Shown here: in pieces, positions 56,673 to 64,000 of the stretch | How positions within the stretch are numbered: position 1 is the first letter of the stretch | Layout of the letters: the number at the start of each line of letters is the position of its first letter | Assembly: GCF_015356765.1 (NCBI RefSeq) | Contig: NZ_WTCQ01000002.1 | Coordinates: 1 to 64,000 of the forward strand | Direction: 5' to 3' | From: Candidatus Clavichlamydia salmonicola | Lineage (GTDB): Bacteria > Chlamydiota > Chlamydiia > Chlamydiales > Chlamydiaceae | Length of the DNA stretch: 64,000 bases | Position numbers and translations under genes: made by a program | Notes under the pieces: model-generated | Told to the model about the DNA's origin: nothing | Databases searched by the model: none | The model's input: the letters and a program-made list of their open reading frames with translations, nothing else

Positions 56673-57695
56673 TTAAGATTTTTCTACAATAAATAAAATA
56701 AATGGTGCATTACCAATATAATTACTACCTAATTTCATTGAAGGATCTGTACAAGAGTTATTATAAGCCACTCTCTCTGCTTCATTTCTAAAAGAAGGAA
56801 GTTGCATATGTTCTATAGAAAAACCATCTCTTAAAAAGATCGACATATACTCAGAACGAGGGTGATATCTAGTTTTCTTCAACCCTTCAGCACCTTTATA
56901 GTAATAAAGATCTCCAAAAAAGAGCTCATTTTCCTTTTTAATACGACGCCATTTACCACTACGGAAGTTAAAAGCACCTCGAATTAAACCTGGCATATTT
57001 TCAATAAGATTTTTAAAATCTTCTTCTGATCTACATTGTGCTAATTGCGAATCAATAGACGAAACAATAGACGCTTGATAGGCATCTTCACAAAACAGCA
57101 CAGGTAAACTACTTGGTATTAATACATATGCTAAAGATTCATATTTCATGACACGTTTTAACTCAGCTAAAATATCATTTAATCCCAAGCATTCATTTGC
57201 TACATCTAAAGCAAATACAGCATCAAATGACTCTTCAGGATAAGGCATGGCTTCTGTAGATCCTTGTGTAACAGTAACCTTATCACTAAAACCTAGTTCT
57301 TCAAAATGAGTTCGTACTCCCTCAATATCATTGAAACTAGCATCTAAAATATCCACATGCTGTACACCTTTATCTACCATATATAAAGTAGAGGCCCCAT
57401 CAATATATCCAATATCTAAAACACGCATTCCAGCAACATTCTCTAAAGGAGAAAGTAACACATCTTTTAAGAAACATAACCCATCAACGCCTTGTTCTTC
57501 TCTTAAAACAGCTGTTGCATTTTCTGGTATCTCATCTATAACTGGCGCTTCTGTTTCTACATTAGGCGCAACTACTTCAGTAGATGAATCTGTGACCACT
57601 GCTTCATCAGCAGTAAGTTGTATCCCTGAAAATATCCATAAATTTGCTAAAACAAATATTTTCAAGATTATTTTTGACAAAGATGAAAACTTCAT
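56673..57695 (-). CDS. Exported SAM-methyltransferase-fold protein
   Basis: A 340-residue protein with a plausible signal peptide (SKIILKIFVLANLWIFSGIQ, about 7-26) and an acidic Thr/Glu/Val linker (31-60). A class I methyltransferase-like domain follows: VLDIGYIDG (92-100) in place of the usual VLDIGCGxG, VDILDASFNDIEGVR, VTVTQGSTEAMPYPEESFDA and LKRVMKYESLAYVLIP. SAM enzymes are normally cytoplasmic, so an exported copy with altered motif I is unusual. It may bind another ligand or act as a structural protein. AGGGG is a strong ribosome binding site eight bases before the ATG. A bidirectional terminator follows. Confidence 0.72.
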   Translation of the reverse strand: MKFSSLSKIILKIFVLANLWIFSGIQLTADEAVVTDSSTEVVAPNVETEAPVIDEIPENATAVLREEQGVDGLCFLKDVLLSPLENVAGMRVLDIGYIDGASTLYMVDKGVQHVDILDASFNDIEGVRTHFEELGFSDKVTVTQGSTEAMPYPEESFDAVFALDVANECLGLNDILAELKRVMKYESLAYVLIPSSLPVLFCEDAYQASIVSSIDSQLAQCRSEEDFKNLIENMPGLIRGAFNFRSGKWRRIKKENELFFGDLYYYKGAEGLKKTRYHPRSEYMSIFLRDGFSIEHMQLPSFRNEAERVAYNNSCTDPSMKLGSNYIGNAPFILFIVEKS

Positions 57696-57814
57696 ATTTT
57701 TACCCCTGGTTAATAGTTAAAAATAAGAATCTAGCACTCTAGGAAATTAAAAAAAATAATTGTTAACTAACTAAAAACAGTAGTATATTTAAACTCTTTA
57801 GAAAAAAGGATTTG

Positions 57815-59227
57815 TTAAGAAAAAAAACAAACATTAATAAATCCAGAAATAACAAAAAACATCGTCATGGATAATACATCATTAAAAGCAGTTACAATAG
57901 GACCTGAAGCAAGCGCTGGATCAACCCCTATACGAACAAAGAAAAACGGAGCAAAAACCCCAAGCCCTGTAGCTGTCAAAGACGCTCCCAAAACACCTGA
58001 AGCTACTGTATATCCAATCTGCAAGCTATTGGTAGCAAATTGCCCAATTCTAAAAAAGCTCATGAGATAAACGATGAAACCACATAGAATTCCCAAATTA
58101 ACACCTGTTAGTAGCCCTATGGATAATTCTTTAATAATTGCATCCTTACGCTTACCCCTAGATAATACTCCAATAGCCATACTTCTGACTAAAATGGTAC
58201 TACATTGGACTCCTACATTTCCTGACATACCATTAATCAATGGAATAAAGAAAATAATAAGACTCAATAATTTTGGTTCAATTTGCTGAAAATAAGACAT
58301 TACTGCAGCACTAATAAGTCCTGCAAATAAAGTAACCAACAACCATGGAGCACGAGACAAAAATCGACGAAATGCATGATGATCATAATCACTAATACTT
58401 TCAATAGTCCCTGCTATTAAAGCTATGGTCTCATCTGCAATATCTTCGATAACTTCCACAATATCTTCATGAGTAATGACGCCTAGTAAAAAATTTTCAT
58501 CACTGACTACAGGCAAAGCAGAAATTTTATATCTTTCTACAATATCTACAACTTCTTCACGAGTTGCATTAGGAGCTACCTGATGATCAATCTTAAGCAT
58601 GATATTTTTTAACATCATTTCAGGTGGATTAATAATAAGGTTCCTTTCTGGAACATATCCTTGCAACTCGCCTTTATGATCTAAGATAAATACAATCCGA
58701 GCAAGGTCAATACCAGGATTACCTCGCATAAAATTAGCTACTTCTAAAATAGTTGTATTTGTAAGAAAAGCAAAAAATTCATTGGTCATTAAACGACCTG
58801 CTGTATTCCGTCCGTGCTTTTGAAGCTCCTTAATCTTTGCTGCCTTTTTAACATCAAGCATTTCTAAAACTTTACGATATCGACGATTAGGAATATCTTC
58901 TAATACCCAAATCACTTCATCTGTGGGCATTTTTTCTATTAAAGAACAAACTTCTAAATCAGATAAGCGACGAAAAATAGCACAGCGAGTAACACCATCT
59001 GTGTTAATAATAAAACAAACTTTTGCAGCTGCACAAGGTAAGTTCTCATACAATACTACTCTTGCTGCAGAGGGTAAATATGAAGCTGCATAAGCCAAAT
59101 CTATTGGATTATATTTTAACGCAATTTTAGCTACATCATGCAGTAAAACATGAGAAGTGGTGTGATGAAAGGCATGCTCTAAACGGGAAATTAATTCATC
59201 ATCTAAATGGTTTGTTTTTGTGTCCAT
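57815..59227 (-). CDS. mgtE: Magnesium transporter MgtE
   Basis: The 470-residue protein has the MgtE order: an N-domain of helices (about 1-130, with LEVCSLIEKMPTDEVIWVLE), two CBS domains (about 135-255, EVVDIVERYKISALPVVSDE and LLGVITHEDIVEVIEDIADE), a connecting helix and five TM segments. These TMs carry the family signatures PLINGMSGNVGVQCSTILVR and GPIVTAFNDVLSMTMFF. It imports Mg2+ at the cytoplasmic membrane, gated by Mg2+ at the cytosolic domains. The ATG overlaps no neighbour. It is flanked by the TPR gene upstream and the exported methyltransferase-like gene downstream, all on the minus strand. Confidence 0.96.
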   Translation of the reverse strand: MDTKTNHLDDELISRLEHAFHHTTSHVLLHDVAKIALKYNPIDLAYAASYLPSAARVVLYENLPCAAAKVCFIINTDGVTRCAIFRRLSDLEVCSLIEKMPTDEVIWVLEDIPNRRYRKVLEMLDVKKAAKIKELQKHGRNTAGRLMTNEFFAFLTNTTILEVANFMRGNPGIDLARIVFILDHKGELQGYVPERNLIINPPEMMLKNIMLKIDHQVAPNATREEVVDIVERYKISALPVVSDENFLLGVITHEDIVEVIEDIADETIALIAGTIESISDYDHHAFRRFLSRAPWLLVTLFAGLISAAVMSYFQQIEPKLLSLIIFFIPLINGMSGNVGVQCSTILVRSMAIGVLSRGKRKDAIIKELSIGLLTGVNLGILCGFIVYLMSFFRIGQFATNSLQIGYTVASGVLGASLTATGLGVFAPFFFVRIGVDPALASGPIVTAFNDVLSMTMFFVISGFINVCFFS

Positions 59228-59277
59228 AATACTTTTACCAGATACTCAGAAAGTTGTATGGTGATCATTTTAGTTAT

Positions 59278-61428
59278 TTATGCTTGTTGTTCTCTGGATG
59301 ATTCACATTGCTCCAGGAGTTGTAGAAATTCAGGTTTTTTTTGTAAATTAGAAAAATGTTTTTCTTCTAATAAAATTTCTCTTGAAGGAAGAGCTTTAAA
59401 CAAATAAGCCTTTTTTAAGTATGTTACTGCAAGGTCATCTTTTGCTTCTTTTGAATAAAAACACGCTAAATGATAATGCGCTTCTATATTACCTAACCCT
59501 ACAGCCTGTTTAAAAAATTTTTCAGCCCTAACCTTGAAATCATTACGAAATTTATCTAAACAGGAAAGCTCAAAACATACTCTTCCTAAAAGATTCCAGA
59601 AAATATCATTTTCTTTTTCAAAATGCAATAAAGTAGCTAAAATATCTTCAGCTTGGTTAAGTTTTTTCAAATTAACTGAAAATTTTCCTGAAAAAAAGAG
59701 CGCTAAAGCTAAATAATAATAAGTTTGGACTGAACTTTTCAAATTATGAGCTTGTAGTAAACATTCAATCGCTTGATCATAGTAATCAATATGTTGAGTA
59801 CAGTTACCCAACTCTATAAGCACGCATCCTTGATTATAAATAGCTTCAAAACTTTCTTTGTATAAATCACTAGAAAGACAAAAACATTTTAAAGATTTTT
59901 CTAAAAGAATAAATTTGTCATCAAACTTAATTAAGGATTCCTCTTTGTCTTTTTTTAAATTATGTAAACATAATATAACTACTCCATATTCATTAACATA
60001 AATATGTGAACAAGGCTTAGATTGAGTTAAAAAATGAATTTCTTTTTCTGCTTTTTCAAGTAATGATACACTTAATTTATAATTTCCTTGAATCAAATAA
60101 GCATGAAATAATCCATGGCGAGCAATACTAAGAAATGGACTTAACTCTAATGATTCTTTAAAAAATTTAACTGCTTTATCAAAATCTTCATCATCACCAA
60201 AATAAAGCGCTCGGCATAAAAAGGCCATTCCTGCTCCATAAAGAAGAAAAGGATGTGTTTGATTTAATTTCAAAGCAGCTTGTATCCGCACCAATCCTTC
60301 CTTAATTAAATTAGGATCTTCTAGAAAAATACCTAGAATGGACAAACCTAAGCTTAATAGTGCTGAAAGATAAAATGGATCTGCTACTTGACACTGTATT
60401 GATGTCAATTTTTCTAAACCTAGTTCTAAATCCTGCGGAGCCTTAAATATCCAACTAGCAAAGACAAACATTTCACCCCATAAAAGCCATATATTGGCGT
60501 CCTCTGTCAAAATAAGAACAGCTTGATGAAAAATTTTATCAGCTTGATAAAAGTCTTCTTTTTTATGAGTTAAGTCAAAAAATCGACGCCCTACTATTGC
60601 ATATATACTCCAGCCTCGAAGATATTCAGGTCGATCAGAAGTTCTTGTAGGTGTTTGTAAATAAAAAAGAGCTTTTTGTAATAAAAATTTGCTTTTTTTA
60701 AGAAATTTTACTTCTCCTAAAAAAAAAGCTGCGTCTGCAAGAGCCTCTGCATAATCAAGATAAAATGGATGAGAAAAAGCTCCTTTTTCTTCTGCTTTAT
60801 TAAAATATTTTAAAGATTCTGAAATGTCTAATATATCTTGACTAGAACATGCAGTAAGATGAAGGTGCCTTCCCCAAGCATGATAAAGCTCTTTTAAAAT
60901 ATAATCTTGAATAACTTGAGTAGTAGCTACTGTCTTTGCAGATAAAAAAAATAATGATGCTGTATCACTGTGAGCCATCTCTCGACTTATACTAAACAAA
61001 ACAGCAAAAATACGCGCAGTCAATAATAAAGCTGCAAAATCCTTCCCAAATCGAACTGTATCTGATGTCTGAGCCAAAACTAATTTACCAGCAGCTTCAG
61101 TTAAAGATTCTATATGTTTATAGTGAGAACCATAATGAAATAGCAACAATGCTTGCCCCCACAAGATTTCATAATCATGACCAGCTAAAGCAGTAGAAAA
61201 ATCAAGGGTTTCTTGAACTGTTTCATAAATATTTTCTATATACACCTTAGTTATCATTTGGTGAATACTACTCAATGCTTGAGATTTTTTTCTTTTAAAA
61301 GAAATTTCTGAAGTAAGATTTACTAAATTGCATTTCAGTATAACTGGGGTAAACCGGCTAACTGATACATCTATATCAGCACGATGAAAAGCTGTGGAAG
61401 CATGATTTGAATGAGAAAAAAATTCCAT
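59278..61428 (-). CDS. Tetratricopeptide-repeat protein
   Basis: The 716-residue protein is almost wholly made of helical repeats of TPR type: KAVKFFKESLELSPFLSIAR, YYDQAIECLLQAHNLKSSVQ, KFFKQAVGLGNIEAHYHLAC. There is no signal peptide, so it is probably cytoplasmic. TPR proteins in chlamydiae often act as chaperones or scaffolds, for example in type III secretion; the role here is unknown. I start at the ATG at 61426-61428 (MEFFSHSN), with AGG eight bases upstream, rather than the TTG at 61467. The gene ends 50 bases from mgtE on the same strand. Confidence 0.82.
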   Translation of the reverse strand: MEFFSHSNHASTAFHRADIDVSVSRFTPVILKCNLVNLTSEISFKRKKSQALSSIHQMITKVYIENIYETVQETLDFSTALAGHDYEILWGQALLLFHYGSHYKHIESLTEAAGKLVLAQTSDTVRFGKDFAALLLTARIFAVLFSISREMAHSDTASLFFLSAKTVATTQVIQDYILKELYHAWGRHLHLTACSSQDILDISESLKYFNKAEEKGAFSHPFYLDYAEALADAAFFLGEVKFLKKSKFLLQKALFYLQTPTRTSDRPEYLRGWSIYAIVGRRFFDLTHKKEDFYQADKIFHQAVLILTEDANIWLLWGEMFVFASWIFKAPQDLELGLEKLTSIQCQVADPFYLSALLSLGLSILGIFLEDPNLIKEGLVRIQAALKLNQTHPFLLYGAGMAFLCRALYFGDDEDFDKAVKFFKESLELSPFLSIARHGLFHAYLIQGNYKLSVSLLEKAEKEIHFLTQSKPCSHIYVNEYGVVILCLHNLKKDKEESLIKFDDKFILLEKSLKCFCLSSDLYKESFEAIYNQGCVLIELGNCTQHIDYYDQAIECLLQAHNLKSSVQTYYYLALALFFSGKFSVNLKKLNQAEDILATLLHFEKENDIFWNLLGRVCFELSCLDKFRNDFKVRAEKFFKQAVGLGNIEAHYHLACFYSKEAKDDLAVTYLKKAYLFKALPSREILLEEKHFSNLQKKPEFLQLLEQCESSREQQA

Positions 61429-61509
61429 AACAACGCCTATTCTATAAGCGCAGCACTTTTCACTCAATACAAAGAAGCCTTCTTTAAAAAAGGTTTTAGA
61501 TATTAACTC

Positions 61510-61560
61510 TTTATTTCATAAGAAATAAAGCTCTCTATCTTTTTTTTCTTATGAAATAAA
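61510..61560. repeat. Perfect 16-bp inverted repeat upstream of the TPR gene
   Basis: TTTATTTCATAAGAAA (61510-61525) and TTTCTTATGAAATAAA (61545-61560) are exact reverse complements with a 19-base spacer. It lies between the TPR gene start (61428) and the terminator of the upstream gene. It could be a regulator site or a second hairpin. Confidence 0.6.
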
Positions 61561-61562
61561 TA

Positions 61563-61597
61563 CCCTTGAACCTAGCTTAAAAAAGCTAAAACAAGGG
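61563..61597 (-). terminator. Probable terminator after the zinc-ribbon gene
   Basis: CCCTTG (61563-61568) pairs with CAAGGG (61592-61597), with an inner stem TAGCTT/AAGCTA (61573-61578 and 61583-61588). The minus-strand transcript would then run into the A/T-rich inverted repeat at 61510-61560. There is no clean T tract directly after the stem, so confidence is moderate. Confidence 0.55.
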
Positions 61598-61632
61598 CAT
61601 CATATTTTTTTCTACAAGTTTTTTGCTATAAC

Positions 61633-63768
61633 CTACAGCTTTACTTTGCCAGAATGTAAGGAAAGAGCATTCTTTTTATGCATATGAGTAATTTTAAAAG
61701 AATTAATAAAATGCTCATAATCTTTCTTTGCAGTAGCAGCCTGTTTGCCACTATCTTTATAGACTGTAAATATTTGATAAAGAATATTATCCATAGAAAT
61801 TAATTCTCCCTTAAACATCAATCCAGCATTTTTTACATGGAACTCCAGAGCATGAAAACCTTGCACTTCTTTTGATTTCATCAAAAGAACTCTAGAATCT
61901 GGTAACGCTAGTAACATTCCTGAAAAACCTTCCTGTAGATTTGCCTCAGGATCTTTAATCTTAATATTAGCTGGATACTCCCAAACTGAAATAACATAAA
62001 CAGCGTCAACACTTGGCTCACTAATATATGTTTCATAAAATATTTTTGTCTCTGGATTGGCTATTTCAATAATTTGTTTAGAATGTTCTGGCTTTAGAGG
62101 CAATGAAATACTAAAACCACTTTCTTTAAAATCAAATCTACTCCAATGATGACTCGGAGGAACCTCTCCTTCTAACTTCACTGATTGATTATCACTAATA
62201 GTCATCATTAAAGGATTAAATTGAGAAGTTTCTATCATCTTTTTAGAAAACAAAAGACCTGTGTTTGGCTCTTTATACTCAGGAAACATTTTTTTTTCTC
62301 TTTCTTTTAAAAGACGAGGCTTCAATGTCTTGTCTTTTTGAGAAACATGCTCTTGCATTACATTAATGGGGCAATTAGCTTTTTGTTCATCTTGCAAAGC
62401 ATCTTCTTTTCTAGGAACATAATATTTTTTAACTAACAAAGATTTATATCCACAAGCTGGACATTCCTGATTGCCTATTTTTTGAGATTGAATATCAATA
62501 GCGTAGAAGCTTTTCTTACAATAAACACAAGAAATTTCTTGTTGAAAAGATGTTGTATTCTCTTTAGTAATATTGACAGATTGATTTCCCTCTAACTGTT
62601 GCTGAATACTACGTTGAGAATCTCGTGTTTCTAAGTCTTCATAATAATATAAGCCAGCTAAGGAAATATCTTTCGTTTTCTCTTTTTTAGCACCACCTAG
62701 CTTGCTCTTTAATGCGTTCAAGAACCTTGATATCAATGATTTTTTATTTTCTTTTGTTTCAGAATGAGCCTCTTTATCTGTCTTTTTTACAGAAACAGGT
62801 ATGCTCTTCGTCTCTTCAACTTTATGGCTTAACTGTTCAGTAGATGATTCATCTTCTTCAATAAAACTATTTTCATCCTCATACTGATCAACCTCTTCTT
62901 CTTCAGAAAGAGTTCGTTGCTGAACTGCATGCGCTTTAGATTGACTTAAGAATGTCATTCTATTGTGATGACTAGTTTCCAACTCTCCATCTTCATCTTC
63001 AATCTCCCATATGTCTTCAGAATCCTCTGTTTGGACTAGTTCTTCATTATGTCCTAATGCAGCTCCATGCACTTTAATGATTACTCCTTGATCATCAATA
63101 ATGCCAAGTCTTTTATATTGATGATAACAACGTGAACGTCTTGACACAGACTTAGTTTTTTCTCCATCTGTCCTTCTTTGAAGAAAATTGATAATTGAAC
63201 TTAAGTTAAAATTGTTCCATACGCCTTCATTAGCCTTGGATTCAACAGCTTTCCTATTTCTGTAAACATATCTGCTAGAACGGGCTCCTTTTTTACTAAC
63301 TTTTACAGCTCCTTTTCTCTTCACATCTGATTGTGAATAGGTTCTGGAAAATAACTGATGCTCTGGACAAGATTTTTCTATAAATGCACCTGCTACAACA
63401 ATATTTTCTTGTGGTCTATTATTAAAAAATGCTGACGTAGTGTTTTTTTGAGCCTCTTGAATAGGATCCATCTCTGCTGAAATATTATCTAAAAACTGTC
63501 CACTTTTTCTTGTTGTGGAATATGTCTTGATCGTAGCAGGAGATTTTTTTTTCTGTTCTTTCCGATTCCTCCGCCAAAAACGAAGAAACCCTTTCTCTTC
63601 CTTATTTTCATTTTTTTCTTTTTTATCGATCTTATTAGCATTTTCATTATGAGTACTGGCGCACAAGTCTATTAGAGACCTATCACTTGAAGCGAAAGAA
63701 GAAACTCCTAAAATCAAAAAAGAAGCAAAACAAACTTTAATAAGTAAACTGCATTTAAAAGAGCGCAT
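61633..63768 (-). CDS. Exported zinc-ribbon protein with charged central region
   Basis: A 711-residue protein, unrecognised as a whole. The signal peptide is MRSFKCSLLIKVCFASFLIL followed by GVSSFASS. A long region rich in Lys, Arg, Ser and Glu follows (about 35-400), including an acidic part (EEEEVDQYEDENSFIEEDES) and basic parts (KLGGAKKEKTKD). Residues about 420-450 have CVYCKK...CPACGY, a CxxC-CxxC zinc ribbon. The C-terminal domain (about 540-705) has a folded, PsbP-like look (FSISLPLKPEHSK, YVISVWEYP). I start at the ATG at 63766-63768; a TTG six codons upstream also keeps the frame. Secreted or envelope protein of unknown function. Confidence 0.7.
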   Translation of the reverse strand: MRSFKCSLLIKVCFASFLILGVSSFASSDRSLIDLCASTHNENANKIDKKEKNENKEEKGFLRFWRRNRKEQKKKSPATIKTYSTTRKSGQFLDNISAEMDPIQEAQKNTTSAFFNNRPQENIVVAGAFIEKSCPEHQLFSRTYSQSDVKRKGAVKVSKKGARSSRYVYRNRKAVESKANEGVWNNFNLSSIINFLQRRTDGEKTKSVSRRSRCYHQYKRLGIIDDQGVIIKVHGAALGHNEELVQTEDSEDIWEIEDEDGELETSHHNRMTFLSQSKAHAVQQRTLSEEEEVDQYEDENSFIEEDESSTEQLSHKVEETKSIPVSVKKTDKEAHSETKENKKSLISRFLNALKSKLGGAKKEKTKDISLAGLYYYEDLETRDSQRSIQQQLEGNQSVNITKENTTSFQQEISCVYCKKSFYAIDIQSQKIGNQECPACGYKSLLVKKYYVPRKEDALQDEQKANCPINVMQEHVSQKDKTLKPRLLKEREKKMFPEYKEPNTGLLFSKKMIETSQFNPLMMTISDNQSVKLEGEVPPSHHWSRFDFKESGFSISLPLKPEHSKQIIEIANPETKIFYETYISEPSVDAVYVISVWEYPANIKIKDPEANLQEGFSGMLLALPDSRVLLMKSKEVQGFHALEFHVKNAGLMFKGELISMDNILYQIFTVYKDSGKQAATAKKDYEHFINSFKITHMHKKNALSLHSGKVKL

Positions 63769-63919
63769 AAAAAAAAAGACCAACAAAAAATAAAAAAATT
63801 TATAATTACTATTATTGCAGTCATGATTTTTTTTATAAACTATAATTAAAAAATTCTATATTTTATTAAGAATAAAAAATTATTGTGTTTTTTAAATGTT
63901 TTTTGTGATAATTCAGCTG

Positions 63920-63949
63920 TTTCATTGAGCTAGCTTTATTTCAATGAAA
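63920..63949. other. Short inverted repeat near the right edge
   Basis: TTTCATTGA (63920-63928) and TCAATGAAA (63941-63949) are reverse complements with a 12-base spacer. It lies about 150 bases upstream of the zinc-ribbon gene start and may be an operator or the tail of a feature beyond the window. Nothing else is visible from 63769 to 64000. Confidence 0.3.
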
Positions 63950-64000
63950 ACTAATGAGCATCAAAAAAAAGATCCTTATTTTCCCTATCTATGCTTATTA

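Noticed and set aside
1-64000. tRNA, rRNA or other structured RNA genes, riboswitches and insertion sequences
   Set aside because: I saw no cloverleaf-like segments, no rRNA stretches, no transposase-like protein and no terminal inverted repeats with target duplications; a covariance-model scan would be needed to exclude small RNAs.

Overview
The window looks like part of a chromosome from the phylum Chlamydiota: a very AT-rich genome of an obligate intracellular bacterium whose genus I cannot name. The evidence is the mix of ordinary genes (glycogen phosphorylase, a FliA-type sigma-28 with no flagellar genes beside it, an MCE/Mla lipid transporter, ClpB, ribosomal protein L28, MgtE) and large arrays of paralogues with two or four membrane segments arranged in close hairpins. 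That bilobed hydrophobic layout is typical of chlamydial inclusion-membrane (Inc) proteins.

Layout from left to right. (1) 1-1.9 kb: the 3'-truncated part of a phage tail-fibre-like repeat protein on the minus strand, with an in-frame stop after codon 29. (2) 2.5-5.0 kb: a GadC-like amino-acid transporter and a four-TM Inc-like protein. (3) 5.2-13.9 kb: six tandem plus-strand copies of one paralogous family (family A, DUF648-like in layout). The last copy is frameshifted at a 15-A tract. (4) 13.9-20.6 kb: a minus-strand block of conserved genes, glgP, yqgE, mlaD, mlaF, mlaE and fliA. (5) 20.8-26.9 kb: six minus-strand genes for Ser/Gly/Pro-rich, mostly disordered proteins with internal repeats (family D), which are candidate secreted effectors. 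(6) 27.7-38.3 kb: a plus-strand array of four-TM Inc-like proteins (family B), with at least four decaying copies among the intact ones. (7) 38.5-39.9 kb: a second GadC-like transporter, paralogous to the first. (8) 39.9-50.1 kb: a minus-strand array of IncA-like proteins (family C), each with an N-terminal TM hairpin followed by coiled coil, containing a decayed internal tandem duplication. (9) 50.4-63.8 kb: mainly conserved genes, clpB, a transglutaminase-like lipoprotein, rpmB, a degenerate UbiD homologue, an exported methyltransferase-like protein, mgtE, a TPR protein and an exported zinc-ribbon protein.

Regions 2, 3 and 5-8 therefore form an accessory, host-interaction part of the chromosome set between conserved gene blocks. 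It grows by local tandem duplication, and many copies are decaying. The strongest leads are: family D, including one protein with six PxPAPR motifs like those recognised by host CIN85/CD2AP-type SH3 domains; family A as a possible degenerate kinase-like fold; the A15 tract in family A; and the nested Q-P duplication in family C.

Family names, fold suggestions and host-partner suggestions come from reading the sequence and from memory of protein families. No database or structure search was run.
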